This document shows, one piece after another, positions 36,822 to 45,986 of a stretch of 64,000 nucleotides of DNA; positions within the stretch are counted from its first letter, which is position 1; each line of letters opens with the position of its first letter. This stretch comes from Bacteroidota bacterium (GTDB lineage Bacteria; Bacteroidota; Ignavibacteria; Ignavibacteriales; Melioribacteraceae). The DNA is taken from positions 496,001 through 560,000 of the forward strand of contig JAHISV010000012.1 in the NCBI GenBank assembly GCA_018818065.1, read 5' to 3'. The notes under the pieces are model-generated. The model was not told where the DNA came from, searched no databases, and saw nothing but the letters and a program-made list of their open reading frames with translations. The position numbers and the translations under genes are program-made.

Positions 36822-38186
36822 TTATTTCATGAGAATCATTTTTCTTGAGGCGACTTTGCTTCCAGCCTGAATTGTATAGATATATATTCCCGATGGAAGA
36901 TTTTTGGCGTCGAATTCGTATCTGTAAGAACCGGCAGCCAATCTTTCATTAACAAGAGTTGAAACTTCACGCCCAAGAATATCATAAATATTCAATGTCA
37001 CGTTCTCTGATTGGATAATATCAAAAACAATATTTGTTGTCGGGTTGAATGGATTTGGATAATTCTGGTCTAAAGCAAATTCAACGGGGAGCTCTTCAAC
37101 TCTTTCAAGAGATGTTGCATTTACTGCCCAGCGTGGATCACCAACAGCGCCACCAGTTGAGCTGAAAGACAACAACACATTTCCTGCAGGGATGGTAAAA
37201 TCACCATTAGCGGCATCTACGAATTGAGGATCGGTAGTGACTGTATCTGTTACTACATGTGCCCACCCCTCAGTTGAATTGCTCCAACTTACTTTAGAAA
37301 TATTCCAAAATGCACAATTTGTGATTGTGCTTACATCACCAGTAATTTCTTTAATGTTTACAACTGTCTTAGCATTAGGAGCAGCTACCTGATTAGCAAA
37401 AATATTATTTGTAACAGTCCATGGTTGAGCTGTACCATCTTCACACAAAATAATTTCTCTTGGGTCAGTTGTACCTATATTATTCCAGGTTGTGTGATCA
37501 ACAATGGTAATTGGTGTTTCATCGAAACCAGAAGTTTCGGTTCCGGTAATTCTCATTCCGTAGCTGAGAATGTCGTAAAAAGTAGAATTTGTCACAGAGA
37601 TAAATTTACTGCCGGCATACTTGTACATTATTATAGTACCCGTGTTGTGCATAATACAATCATCGATATAAGTGCTGTCAATTAAAACTCTATATTTCAT
37701 ATCACTATTCATGGCATGAATTACATTATCTGTTGTGTTTTTTATTTCACAATTTTCGATACGAATGTTTTTGATATTTGATACATCATTGCTTAACGCG
37801 TTATAATCGAAGCTAATAACATTTGCAGCCTTTGAAACTCCATTAACATTCCCATCAATGATTACACTTCTAAGAGTGAAAGATGCGTTATTACCTAGTA
37901 AGAAAAATTTTGGTTCCTCTGATAATGATGACGCAAATTTAACGATTGGTTTATCTGTAACTGATGGATCACCTTCGATTGTTAATGATCTTTCTATGAT
38001 TTTAGCGAAGGAACTTGAATCAGTAACCGTATATTCAGCGCCACCAAATAATTGCAACACATCACCATCGGCAGCAGCATTAATGGCTGTTGTTAAAGTA
38101 CCATCTCCCGGAGTAACTAATGTTTGTCCATAATTAATGGTAGAAACACACAATAAAATAATTAAAAACAGTAAATTCTTTCTCAT
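36822..38186 (-). CDS. T9SS-sorted right-handed beta-helix protein, function uncertain
   Basis: Protein of 454 residues: signal peptide 1-20 (NYGQ), repetitive beta-helix about 22-350 (repeats such as NIRIENCEIKNTTDN and ISVTNSTFYDILSYG), and T9SS sorting domain from NYPNPFNP at 375 to the end (KMILMK). The fold is that of pectin-active enzymes and of DUF4957/DUF5123-type surface proteins. The GDPRW stretch near 350 resembles the latter. No catalytic motif of a known lyase or hydrolase family is recognised. GAGGAG precedes the ATG. It has its own terminator and a plausible own promoter at 38330-38358, so it is probably expressed separately from both neighbours. Confidence 0.7.
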   Translation of the reverse strand: MRKNLLFLIILLCVSTINYGQTLVTPGDGTLTTAINAAADGDVLQLFGGAEYTVTDSSSFAKIIERSLTIEGDPSVTDKPIVKFASSLSEEPKFFLLGNNASFTLRSVIIDGNVNGVSKAANVISFDYNALSNDVSNIKNIRIENCEIKNTTDNVIHAMNSDMKYRVLIDSTYIDDCIMHNTGTIIMYKYAGSKFISVTNSTFYDILSYGMRITGTETSGFDETPITIVDHTTWNNIGTTDPREIILCEDGTAQPWTVTNNIFANQVAAPNAKTVVNIKEITGDVSTITNCAFWNISKVSWSNSTEGWAHVVTDTVTTDPQFVDAANGDFTIPAGNVLLSFSSTGGAVGDPRWAVNATSLERVEELPVEFALDQNYPNPFNPTTNIVFDIIQSENVTLNIYDILGREVSTLVNERLAAGSYRYEFDAKNLPSGIYIYTIQAGSKVASRKMILMK

Positions 38187-38329
38187 GTTAACTCTCCTCT
38201 TTTTTGGATGAATGTTTTATTTGTTAATTCGTAATTGCTGCTGGAAGAATAAAAAAAAATCGAAAATAGTCTTTGAGTAAAAGCAGTATACAAAAGAAAT
38301 GAAAAGCTTAGTTAACTTCTGTCTTTAAG

Positions 38330-38358
38330 AAATTAGAAAAAAGCCACTGCTATGTCAA
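38330..38358 (-). promoter_or_regulatory. candidate sigma70-type promoter for the 454-residue beta-helix gene
   Basis: Minus strand: TTGACA (38358-38353), 17-base spacer, TAATTT (38335-38330). It would give a leader of roughly 135 bases. Spacing is ideal and the -35 is consensus. The same area also contains a weak GCC/GGC stem followed by T residues that could end uxaC transcripts. Confidence 0.45.
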
Positions 38359-38413
38359 GGTCAAAAAGGCTTATTTAAAAATGGGAACCGGGTTGTTAAA
38401 GATATTGCTCAAT

Positions 38414-39826
38414 CTAAAGTTTATAAGCACTCTTCACTAAATTATAAGTCAGGTCTTCTGCTATTTTTATTGCTTCTGTTTTACTTACAATATGTTTAGC
38501 GACAAGTCCTGCCAGGTAATTGGAATCCACCCTCCTTGATAAATCATGTCTTGCCGGGATGGAAAGAAACGCTCTTGTATCATCGTTAAAACCAACTGTA
38601 TTGTAGAATCCTGCCGTTTCAGTTACCATTTCTCTAAAACGTGTCATCCCATGGATACTGTCGTTAAACCACCAGGCAGGACCTATTTTCATAGCCGGGT
38701 AATGACCAGCCAAAGGAGCTAATTCGCGTGAGTATACAGATTCATCAAGTGTAAAAACAATAACAGTAAGATTTGGATGGTTACCATAAGCGTTTAATAA
38801 TTCATGCAAATTTATTGTGAATTCTGTTCGAATAGGAATATCACATCCTTTATCAGCTCCATACTTCTCATAGACGGCTTCGTTGTGATTCCTGTATGAA
38901 CCGGGATGAATCTGCATTACCATACCGTCTTCCGAACTCATTCTTGCCATTTCCATCAACATGTTCGCATTAAAAAGAAAGGCGTCCTCCTCTGTGATGG
39001 CACCTGTTAAAGCTTTTTGGAATAACTCTTCAGCTTTATTCTTTGTAAGCTTATGAGTAAAAGGTTCAATCACTCCATGATCTGTAGAAGTAGCACCCAT
39101 TTCCTTAAAAAATTCCCTTCTTAATTCAATCGCCTCTATATAATTCTTGTAACTGTTAAGCTCAAAATTAACAAGCGCCGATAATTTTTCAATATTCTCT
39201 TTCCAATTCATATCCAAAAGATTTGTGATTGCATCAGGTCTGAAACATGGAATTATTCTGCCATTCCAATCACTCTCAAGAATAGACTTGTGTTGAATCA
39301 GGCTATCGGTAGCGTAGTCTGTAGTAGATAACAATTCTATATTAAATTTTTCAAATAAAGCACGGGGTAGAAATTCAGTCGAATTTAGTTTTTCAGAAAT
39401 TTCATTATAGATTTCAACAGCATTAATTCCGTTTAATCTCTCCTTAATACCAAAGACCTCTGAGAATTCATAATCCAACCATGCCCCTGTTGGGGTTCCG
39501 GCGTAAAGGTAATAATTATCCCCGAAAAGCTGCCACACTTTTTGTGGATTTAATGATTTTGTATTTCCGTTTTTATCAGGGATGTCAAGTTCTTCCAGAG
39601 TTATACCTTGTGAGTACAGCATCCGAAAAATATAATGATCAGGCGAAATAAATAATTCTTTGGGATTGGGGAAGGGTTCGTTCTTGGCAAAAATTGCCGG
39701 ATCGACATGTCCGTGAGGACTAATAATCGGAGAATCCTTTATACTGCTATAAATTTCCCTGGCAATTTTTCTGACTCCTGGGTCCGGATTAAAAAAGCGA
39801 TCTTCGTGGAAAAATTTATCTTGCAT
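38414..39826 (-). CDS. uxaC: glucuronate/galacturonate isomerase UxaC
   Basis: Converts galacturonate to tagaturonate and glucuronate to fructuronate in the cytoplasm, feeding UxaE. Protein of 470 residues, normal for the family, with start MQDKFFHEDRFF and metal-binding SPHGHVDP at 36-43 (His38, His40). Family blocks HPGSYRNHN and FTLDESVYSRELAPLAGHYP are also present. GAGG lies seven bases before the ATG. Separated by 139 bases from the upstream LacI-type gene. Confidence 0.95.
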   Translation of the reverse strand: MQDKFFHEDRFFNPDPGVRKIAREIYSSIKDSPIISPHGHVDPAIFAKNEPFPNPKELFISPDHYIFRMLYSQGITLEELDIPDKNGNTKSLNPQKVWQLFGDNYYLYAGTPTGAWLDYEFSEVFGIKERLNGINAVEIYNEISEKLNSTEFLPRALFEKFNIELLSTTDYATDSLIQHKSILESDWNGRIIPCFRPDAITNLLDMNWKENIEKLSALVNFELNSYKNYIEAIELRREFFKEMGATSTDHGVIEPFTHKLTKNKAEELFQKALTGAITEEDAFLFNANMLMEMARMSSEDGMVMQIHPGSYRNHNEAVYEKYGADKGCDIPIRTEFTINLHELLNAYGNHPNLTVIVFTLDESVYSRELAPLAGHYPAMKIGPAWWFNDSIHGMTRFREMVTETAGFYNTVGFNDDTRAFLSIPARHDLSRRVDSNYLAGLVAKHIVSKTEAIKIAEDLTYNLVKSAYKL

Positions 39827-39965
39827 AATGCTGCCTCATAACTCAACGAGTACGTTATTTATATAAAATAGTTTATTACTGATTTGTTTTTGGGGGATTT
39901 AATGAAAGCTGGAAAAACGAAATGGAATGAGAATAATCTACTAAAGGAGCTTAAATTAAAAGAGC

Positions 39966-40994
39966 CTAAGGCTTGTTATAACTAATACAAGTGCCTCTCA
40001 GAATTAAATCCGTTGGTACAATTATTTCTCTTTTCTCTGACTCCTCAGGATTATTTATGTTTTCAAGTAGTATCTCCATTGACCTTTCGGCTATCTGTTC
40101 AGTTGGCTGGTCTATACAACTTAATGGCGGATTTAAGAAATTTTGAACTTTAGCATTACCAAAACATATTACATCAACATCATCCGGAATTTTTATATTC
40201 AATTCTCTGGCAGCCTGATAAACACCTAAGGCAACCGGATAAGTAACACAAAATATTAAATCGGGCAGGTTATTTTCATTGTATAATTTCATAAAGGCTT
40301 CATAGCCATATTTGTCTCCAAATCCGCCCCTCACAACCCAGTCAGGATGAATGGGAAGCTGATATTTTTCCATTGCTTCAGCATATCCCTGGTATCTCAG
40401 TTTACCAATATTAATATCATCGTAACCAGCAAAATGTGCAATCCTCTTGTAACCCAAGTTTATAGCATGCTCAATAGCTTTGAAAGCCCCTTCTCGGTCA
40501 CAGACTCGCACTATATTAATATCTTCAATTTCCGGGATTCTATCCATAAACACTAAAGGAACACTACGTTTTCTTACTGTTTCGAAAATATCATAATCCT
40601 TAGTTTCCTGAGTAATTGAAATAATAATTCCATCAACTTTCATAGCCATCAGAGTCTGGATATGTTTTTTTTCTATTTCAGCATTTTCCTGCGAAACCAT
40701 TAATATTATTTCATAATTATTATCGAAGGCAACTTTGTAAATAGATTCAATGATAGATCCAAAAAAGAAATGTGCAATCTTAGGAACCACCACACCGATT
40801 GTATGAGATTTTCTGGCAGATAGACCACGGGCCATTAAATTAGGAGTATATCCCATTTCTTTAGCGGCAGATTTTACCAGCTTTGTAGTTTTGGGTGAAA
40901 TATCGGGGTGATCACGTAAAGCTTTTGATATTGTGACTATAGAGAAGTTAAGTCTTAGCGCAATATCACTGAGAGTTATAGGGCGGTGACCCAT
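39966..40994 (-). CDS. LacI-family transcriptional regulator (uronate/pectin regulator 2)
   Basis: Protein of 342 residues with an N-terminal helix-turn-helix (FSIVTISKALRDHPDIS, about 14-30) and a sugar-binding-like sensor domain. It is a clear paralogue of the regulator at 5633-6682 along its whole length; the recognition region differs in a few residues, so the two may bind related but distinct operators. It sits between GH105 and uxaC and close to the divergent receptor promoter with TAAACGTTTA-type palindromes, which are likely targets. Ribosome binding site is weak (GGA, seven bases upstream). Confidence 0.93.
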   Translation of the reverse strand: MGHRPITLSDIALRLNFSIVTISKALRDHPDISPKTTKLVKSAAKEMGYTPNLMARGLSARKSHTIGVVVPKIAHFFFGSIIESIYKVAFDNNYEIILMVSQENAEIEKKHIQTLMAMKVDGIIISITQETKDYDIFETVRKRSVPLVFMDRIPEIEDINIVRVCDREGAFKAIEHAINLGYKRIAHFAGYDDINIGKLRYQGYAEAMEKYQLPIHPDWVVRGGFGDKYGYEAFMKLYNENNLPDLIFCVTYPVALGVYQAARELNIKIPDDVDVICFGNAKVQNFLNPPLSCIDQPTEQIAERSMEILLENINNPEESEKREIIVPTDLILRGTCISYNKP

Positions 40995-41063
40995 TTTTTA
41001 TTCCATTTTTTTTTGAGTAGTTAACAAAGTAAATTAAAGTAATAAATTACACAATAAATTTTA

Positions 41064-42302
41064 TTAAAGTAGATTTGCTTTTTCAAGCTCAACGGCACTG
41101 AAGATTAGAGGACCATAGCCCTTAAAATCATTTGTTCTTTGAGGCTCGCTAATGTAATACTCAAAAGAAGCATCACGATATGGATCCCCGCCTAAACCTG
41201 CACCACCGCATGTATGAAGCAAATCTATGAAGCCATTGTCGTCTACCAGAACGTGATATTTGATGATACTATTAAAAGATTCTTTTGCGATATTCAAATA
41301 ATCTTTGTTCAGATAGCCTTTATTTGCACCCTTTGCAAATGCATAGGTAAACATAGTGGCACAGGAGGCTTCAAGATAATTTCCATCTCTATTTCCACCA
41401 TCCAGTATCTGGTACCACAATCCGGATTCTTCATCTCTTACTTTGAGAAGCGACTCACTTACATCGGATAATATTGAAATGAGCGACTCTCTTCTTGAAT
41501 CATCCTCAGGCAGATAATCCAATACATCAACAATTGCCATCAGGTACCAGCCTATTGCCCTACCCCAAAAGTGTGGCGACCGCCCAGTGACAGGATCCGC
41601 CCAGCGCTGTTCCTTGTTTTCGTTCCATGCGTGGTATAATAATCCTGTTTTTTCGTCAACTGTTTTTTCATAAGCTGTTACGAATTGGAGAATTACATCA
41701 TCATAGTTTTTATTTTCATCAAACATTTTTATGTGTCTGATATAGAAAGGTTCTGCCATATAAAGCCCATCAAGCCACATCTGATAAGGATAGATCTTTT
41801 TGTGCCAGAATCCACCATTTTCTGTTCTTGGCTGAAGGGTAATTTGCTTTCTTAGTGTATCTGAAGCAATTTTATATTTAAGTTCCTTGGTTTTATCATA
41901 GAGAAACAGCAATTGTTTTCCGGTATTAATTTTGTCCAGATTAAAATCCTTAAAGGGGTAAGTCTTGATTTTACCTTCTTCGGTAACATATTGATTAATA
42001 TTTCCTTTGATGAAATCGAAATAAATATCATTTCCTGTCAGTTCATATACCTGTCTTAATCCTTCAAGTATAACACCCTGCTGATAATTCCAGCTGGCAC
42101 TTGTCATGTACTCATCATATGTAACATTCCCGGGATGTCTCAAGATGAAAGAGTTTGCTAATCTCTGAGACCAGGGTAATTCTTCGCTAACCAAAAGAGT
42201 ATCGCTTAATGATCCTTCTGTTTCCTTATTACAACCGATTAAAAGGATGAATATAGGAATGAAGGCTAATAATCTGGCTGATATCATCAATTTCTTTTTC
42301 AT
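41064..42302 (-). CDS. unsaturated glucuronyl/rhamnogalacturonyl hydrolase, family GH105, lipoprotein
   Basis: Releases the terminal unsaturated uronate from oligomers made by pectin or rhamnogalacturonan lyases, giving substrate for KduI/KduD. Protein of 412 residues: lipoprotein signal with LIGC (Cys24), then an alpha/alpha-barrel. Family blocks are MWLDGLYMAEPF at 175-186 with catalytic Asp178, HAWNE at 224-228 and TGRSPHFWGRAIGWY at 239-253. It fits GH105 better than GH88, though the subfamily call is by motif only. It starts the minus-strand unit leading to lacI and uxaC, divergent from the TonB receptor at 42906. Confidence 0.9.
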   Translation of the reverse strand: MKKKLMISARLLAFIPIFILLIGCNKETEGSLSDTLLVSEELPWSQRLANSFILRHPGNVTYDEYMTSASWNYQQGVILEGLRQVYELTGNDIYFDFIKGNINQYVTEEGKIKTYPFKDFNLDKINTGKQLLFLYDKTKELKYKIASDTLRKQITLQPRTENGGFWHKKIYPYQMWLDGLYMAEPFYIRHIKMFDENKNYDDVILQFVTAYEKTVDEKTGLLYHAWNENKEQRWADPVTGRSPHFWGRAIGWYLMAIVDVLDYLPEDDSRRESLISILSDVSESLLKVRDEESGLWYQILDGGNRDGNYLEASCATMFTYAFAKGANKGYLNKDYLNIAKESFNSIIKYHVLVDDNGFIDLLHTCGGAGLGGDPYRDASFEYYISEPQRTNDFKGYGPLIFSAVELEKANLL

Positions 42303-42466
42303 AATTCACTTATAAGAAGTTAATTAAACTAGTGGATTAGATAGAGCTACGCCGGGTGAATCACATTTTAAGAGGTTCGGGTATGGTTAAGTTGCACGAA
42401 AGTTAAAATAAAATCACAAATCTTAATTTCACCTGATTAACTTTATCTATGACTTAATGCTTTACT

Positions 42467-42476
42467 TAATCGTTTA
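42467..42476. promoter_or_regulatory. candidate third LacI-type operator
   Basis: TAATCGTTTA differs by one base from the perfect palindrome TAAACGTTTA at 42729-42738. It lies 165 bases upstream of GH105, where it could control the minus-strand unit or form a loop with the receptor operators. Confidence 0.3.
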
Positions 42477-42684
42477 CTTAATTTCACAAAAAATTAACTT
42501 TTTGTCAAGAATAAATTCTATTAAATGTTTCCATATTTATTTTTTAAAAAACAGAATGAATTTTTATACGTATTTGCTCATTTTTGCTACTTTTTACATG
42601 GAAGATTTATTTAAGAAAAATGTATTATCTGGATGTATATAATCACGGGATTAAATTAAAATCAAGATGGTTATAATTTTTTAC

Positions 42685-42761
42685 TTGACAATTAAAAACT
42701 ATTTTGCAATTTTCAGTTATCAATAAAGTAAACGTTTAAGGTAACAATAACTGTAACGTTA
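42685..42761 (+). promoter_or_regulatory. candidate promoter and twin operators of the TonB receptor gene
   Basis: TTGACA at 42685-42690 is a consensus -35; the -10 is poor (AATTTT at 42708-42713 with 17-base spacing). Downstream are two palindromes with central CG: TAAACGTTTA at 42729-42738 (perfect) and TAACGTTA at 42754-42761 (perfect). Their centres are 24 bases apart, about two helical turns. This matches the general LacI-family operator pattern and a site for repression just after the transcription start. Confidence 0.5.
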
Positions 42762-42905
42762 TTTTTTTTGCAAAATGGACAAGTATCTCTCCTGCTTTTT
42801 TTGTGTCCAGCTTATTTCCCGGATATACAATAATGTAATTAAGGGGCATCGTTTATACATAATATACCAACAACCAATTACCCGACAGGTCACTAAGGAG
42901 TAAAC

Positions 42906-45900
42906 ATGAATGCTGTAAAAATCTACTTGATGAAATTAACCCTCTTTTTGTTTTTAGTTATTTCTTCAGTCTTGGGTCAGGGAGCACTTAAGGGTGTTGT
43001 TCTGGATTCTTTAACAAATGAAACTCTGGTTGGCGCAAATGTATATTTACAGGGAACTGGATTCGGCGCAGCCACTGATTTGGAAGGTGAATTCAGGATA
43101 ACTAACATTCCAGAAGGCACATATAATGTAATAGCTTCTTACATTGGCTATGTGCAACAAAGATACCCGGTTACTATCGTAAAAGGCAAAACTTTACTAC
43201 TAGATATAAATTTGCCACTTGATATTCTCTTAAGTCATGAAGTAGTAATATCGGCTCAAGCCAAAGGTCAGGTTGCTGCAATAAATCAACAGCTTACCTC
43301 CAACACGATAGTTAATATTGTTTCAGAGGAAAAGATACAGGAATTACCTGATGCGAATGCTGCTGAAGCAATTGGGCGTTTACCCGGCGTTTCTTTGATT
43401 AGGACAGGTGGTGAGGCAAGTAAGATAATATTGCGCGGATTAAGTGATAAATATACAAACGTAACCATGGATGGAGTCCTGCTTCCCTCAACTGACGCAC
43501 TTGAAAGAGGACTTGACCTTAGTTCAATATCGCAAAGTTCTTTAGCCGGTATTGAATTATTTAAGGCATTAACCGCTGACAAGGATGCAGATGCAATAGC
43601 AGGCAGCGTGAATTTCGTAACAAAAAAAGCACCAAAAGAAAGAATGCTCCGCGGTGTTTTTAAGGGTGGTTACAATGATCTGATGGGATCTTTAAAACAA
43701 TATGATCTCTCTGTTAGATATGGTGAAAGATTTTTTGATGATGTTATTGGAGTTCAATTATCAGCAAATCTTGAGAATAAAATACGAAGCAACGAGCACA
43801 TCAATGTTGGTTACGATCAGACCAAAAATCACCAGACAGACTATTTTATAAATAATCTTACCTTAGAATTCAACGATGAAGTTCGGAAAAGAAATGGGTT
43901 TAATATTCTCCTAGATGCAGAAACTCCCGATGGTGGAGTAGTTAAGTTTAGTACTTCTTATAACGCCACACGCAGAGATTATTTAACCTCAAACAGAGAT
44001 TATCCCTTTACCGGACAGTCCTCTCAAACTGGTGGCGTATCCTATACTTATCGTGACAGGGTTCAGGATATAAAAACCTTCAGTACTGCTTTAACCGGTG
44101 AAAACAATATCTATGGATTCCGCGCCAATTGGGGTATATCATTTGCTCAGTCTACAACAAACTTTCCTTATGACTACGAACTGGATTTTGCTGAACCATT
44201 CCTGACAGGTACGGCCGGTATGAGAACAGCTGAGGAGTGGAGGGATCAACCCGAAAGACTAATACCATATGCTTACAATAACTTCTTAGCTGCAACATTA
44301 AGCGAAGGATTCTATCGTACACAGGATAATCTGGATAAAGATAAGGCAGTCTATCTCGATTTATTATATGATTATTACCTTAGTCATCAAATTACCGGCG
44401 AAGTAAAATTTGGCGGAAAATATAAATCTAAAACCAGAACTAATCGCAACAGTCAAACTTATTCACCCTACTACCTTGGAAGCTGGCGCGCTTATGAAAA
44501 ACTAGAAGACGGCACAATTCAGGCTAAAGATCTAATGGGAACTTACTTCGAAGACTTCTTTTTAAGATATCAATCGAACCACACTTATAACACCCTGTCA
44601 TTCCAGGAATTTTTAGATTCTACTCCCGATAGCAAAATGATTTTCGACAAATATGACCTTAACCCAATCATCAACAGAGATTTTCTTCGCCAATGGTATG
44701 ACCTAAATAGATTTGGAACTAACAGTAGTGGAGTTAGCCCCGAATATAGTGATGATCCATCAGTGCAGGCTAATTCATACAATATTACAGAAGCAGTTAC
44801 TTCCTTTTATGCAATGAATACTTTGAATATAGGGAACAGCATAACCTTTATTGCCGGTGTAAGAGTTGAATCTGAAGACAACTTTTATATTAACAAATAC
44901 TCAAAAGGATCTTTTAGTGGTTTTCCTGTTCCAATTGGCATAACAAGAGATACCACTTCTTCTTACACTGAAACTATATGGCTGCCTAATTTCCATCTTA
45001 ATATAAAAGCAACAGATTTTATGAATATTCGACTTGCTGCATACAAAGCGTTGGCTAGACCTGATTTTAATATGAGATTAAATACTTTCTTCGCCTGGAG
45101 GCCCTCATCCTCTTCAGGTAATAAACAGCTGTACCTTGGTAACCCAATACTTAAGACAGCACAAGCGTGGAACTTTGAAATTAACACTTCATTTTATGGC
45201 AATGATATCGGTCTAATCTCACTTTCTGCTTTTTATAAAGAAATTGACGACATGTATCATATGCTGAATGCGATCAACACGCAGGGTAATGCCCTTATTG
45301 ATAATTTAAATCTGGCAGCAAGAACTCCACATATAGGAACCTACCAGCTTACAGTACCCTACAATTCTCCAAAGCCTTCTAAGGTCTGGGGATTTGAAAT
45401 TGAACATCAAGTAAACTTAACATTTTTACCAGGCTTCCTGAAAAATTTTGTTCTCAGTTATAATGCTTCTATGGTTCGTTCAGAAACCTATTTAATTAGT
45501 GCCAGAACAGATACTACCTACGTAACTGTTCCTGGGTTCCCCTTTCCTTTGCCGGAATATAATGACAGGGCTGTTGAACTTAAGCAGCAATTAGAAAATC
45601 AGCCGAAATTTTATGGGAACATATCACTTGGTTACGAGGCAGAGGACTTTTCCATTAGGGTATCGATGTTTCATCAGTCAGAATACTACTCCTCATATTC
45701 TTCCAGCAGAAGAAGCGATAGAATTATCGGAAGTTATACCAGATTCGACCTGGCAGCTAAATACAACGTCACCAAGAATATTTCGGTACTGTTAAATATT
45801 GCCAACCTTACAAATATCCAGGAAGACAATTGGCTGGACAATCAAGTAAACCTGTATAAAATACTTCGTTCAAGTGAATACTATGGCTTAACAGCAGATT

Positions 45901-45923
45901 TGGGTGTCCGTATTGAACTATAA
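42906..45923 (+). CDS. TonB-dependent outer membrane receptor (Xanthomonas/Caulobacter-type plug)
   Basis: Outer-membrane importer of 1005 residues. Signal peptide 1-25 (VLGQ), carboxypeptidase-regulatory-like domain about 26-105 (NETLVGANVYLQGTGFGAAT), plug about 125-242 with KIQELPDANAAEAIGRLPGV and the ALTADKDADAIAGSVNFVTK block that marks the TonB-Xanth-Caul receptor class, then the barrel to the C-terminal LGVRIEL. AAGGAG lies five bases before the ATG. The partial receptor at 62267-64000 is of the same class. The next gene is a T9SS-sorted beta-helix protein, and no SusD is present. Likely regulated by LacI-type operators upstream. Inferred load: uronic-acid oligomers. Confidence 0.95.
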   Translation: MNAVKIYLMKLTLFLFLVISSVLGQGALKGVVLDSLTNETLVGANVYLQGTGFGAATDLEGEFRITNIPEGTYNVIASYIGYVQQRYPVTIVKGKTLLLDINLPLDILLSHEVVISAQAKGQVAAINQQLTSNTIVNIVSEEKIQELPDANAAEAIGRLPGVSLIRTGGEASKIILRGLSDKYTNVTMDGVLLPSTDALERGLDLSSISQSSLAGIELFKALTADKDADAIAGSVNFVTKKAPKERMLRGVFKGGYNDLMGSLKQYDLSVRYGERFFDDVIGVQLSANLENKIRSNEHINVGYDQTKNHQTDYFINNLTLEFNDEVRKRNGFNILLDAETPDGGVVKFSTSYNATRRDYLTSNRDYPFTGQSSQTGGVSYTYRDRVQDIKTFSTALTGENNIYGFRANWGISFAQSTTNFPYDYELDFAEPFLTGTAGMRTAEEWRDQPERLIPYAYNNFLAATLSEGFYRTQDNLDKDKAVYLDLLYDYYLSHQITGEVKFGGKYKSKTRTNRNSQTYSPYYLGSWRAYEKLEDGTIQAKDLMGTYFEDFFLRYQSNHTYNTLSFQEFLDSTPDSKMIFDKYDLNPIINRDFLRQWYDLNRFGTNSSGVSPEYSDDPSVQANSYNITEAVTSFYAMNTLNIGNSITFIAGVRVESEDNFYINKYSKGSFSGFPVPIGITRDTTSSYTETIWLPNFHLNIKATDFMNIRLAAYKALARPDFNMRLNTFFAWRPSSSSGNKQLYLGNPILKTAQAWNFEINTSFYGNDIGLISLSAFYKEIDDMYHMLNAINTQGNALIDNLNLAARTPHIGTYQLTVPYNSPKPSKVWGFEIEHQVNLTFLPGFLKNFVLSYNASMVRSETYLISARTDTTYVTVPGFPFPLPEYNDRAVELKQQLENQPKFYGNISLGYEAEDFSIRVSMFHQSEYYSSYSSSRRSDRIIGSYTRFDLAAKYNVTKNISVLLNIANLTNIQEDNWLDNQVNLYKILRSSEYYGLTADLGVRIEL

Positions 45924-45986
45924 ACGAAATTTAAAAAATAATTTCTTCATACACTATTAGCTAACTCAAACAACTTAGGAGGCTTC

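Larger units (their letters stand above)
42303..42905. other. 603-base divergent regulatory region
   Basis: Very AT-rich spacer between GH105 (minus) and the TonB receptor (plus). It holds two operator-like palindromes near the receptor start, a third imperfect one at 42467-42476, and a TTGACA box at 42685-42690. A small open frame at 42457-42642 has no ribosome binding site or recognisable protein features and is not called. No RNA gene is recognised. Confidence 0.6.

Noticed and set aside
39827..39965. Operator-like AACG-N4-CGTT before uxaC
   Set aside because: Arms are only four bases and the spacing differs from the other candidate sites; too weak to list.
42457..42642. Small plus-strand open frame in the divergent spacer
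   Set aside because: No ribosome binding site, composition follows the AT-rich spacer, and no recognisable protein feature; it also covers an operator-like site.
45924..45986. AT-rich hairpin GAAATT/AATTTC just after the receptor stop, and a similar CTAAAT/ATTTAG hairpin at about 62240-62260 after the other receptor
   Set aside because: Same relative place in both pairs, so a role in setting the receptor to beta-helix ratio came to mind, but the stems are six A/T-rich pairs and could arise by chance in such sequence.
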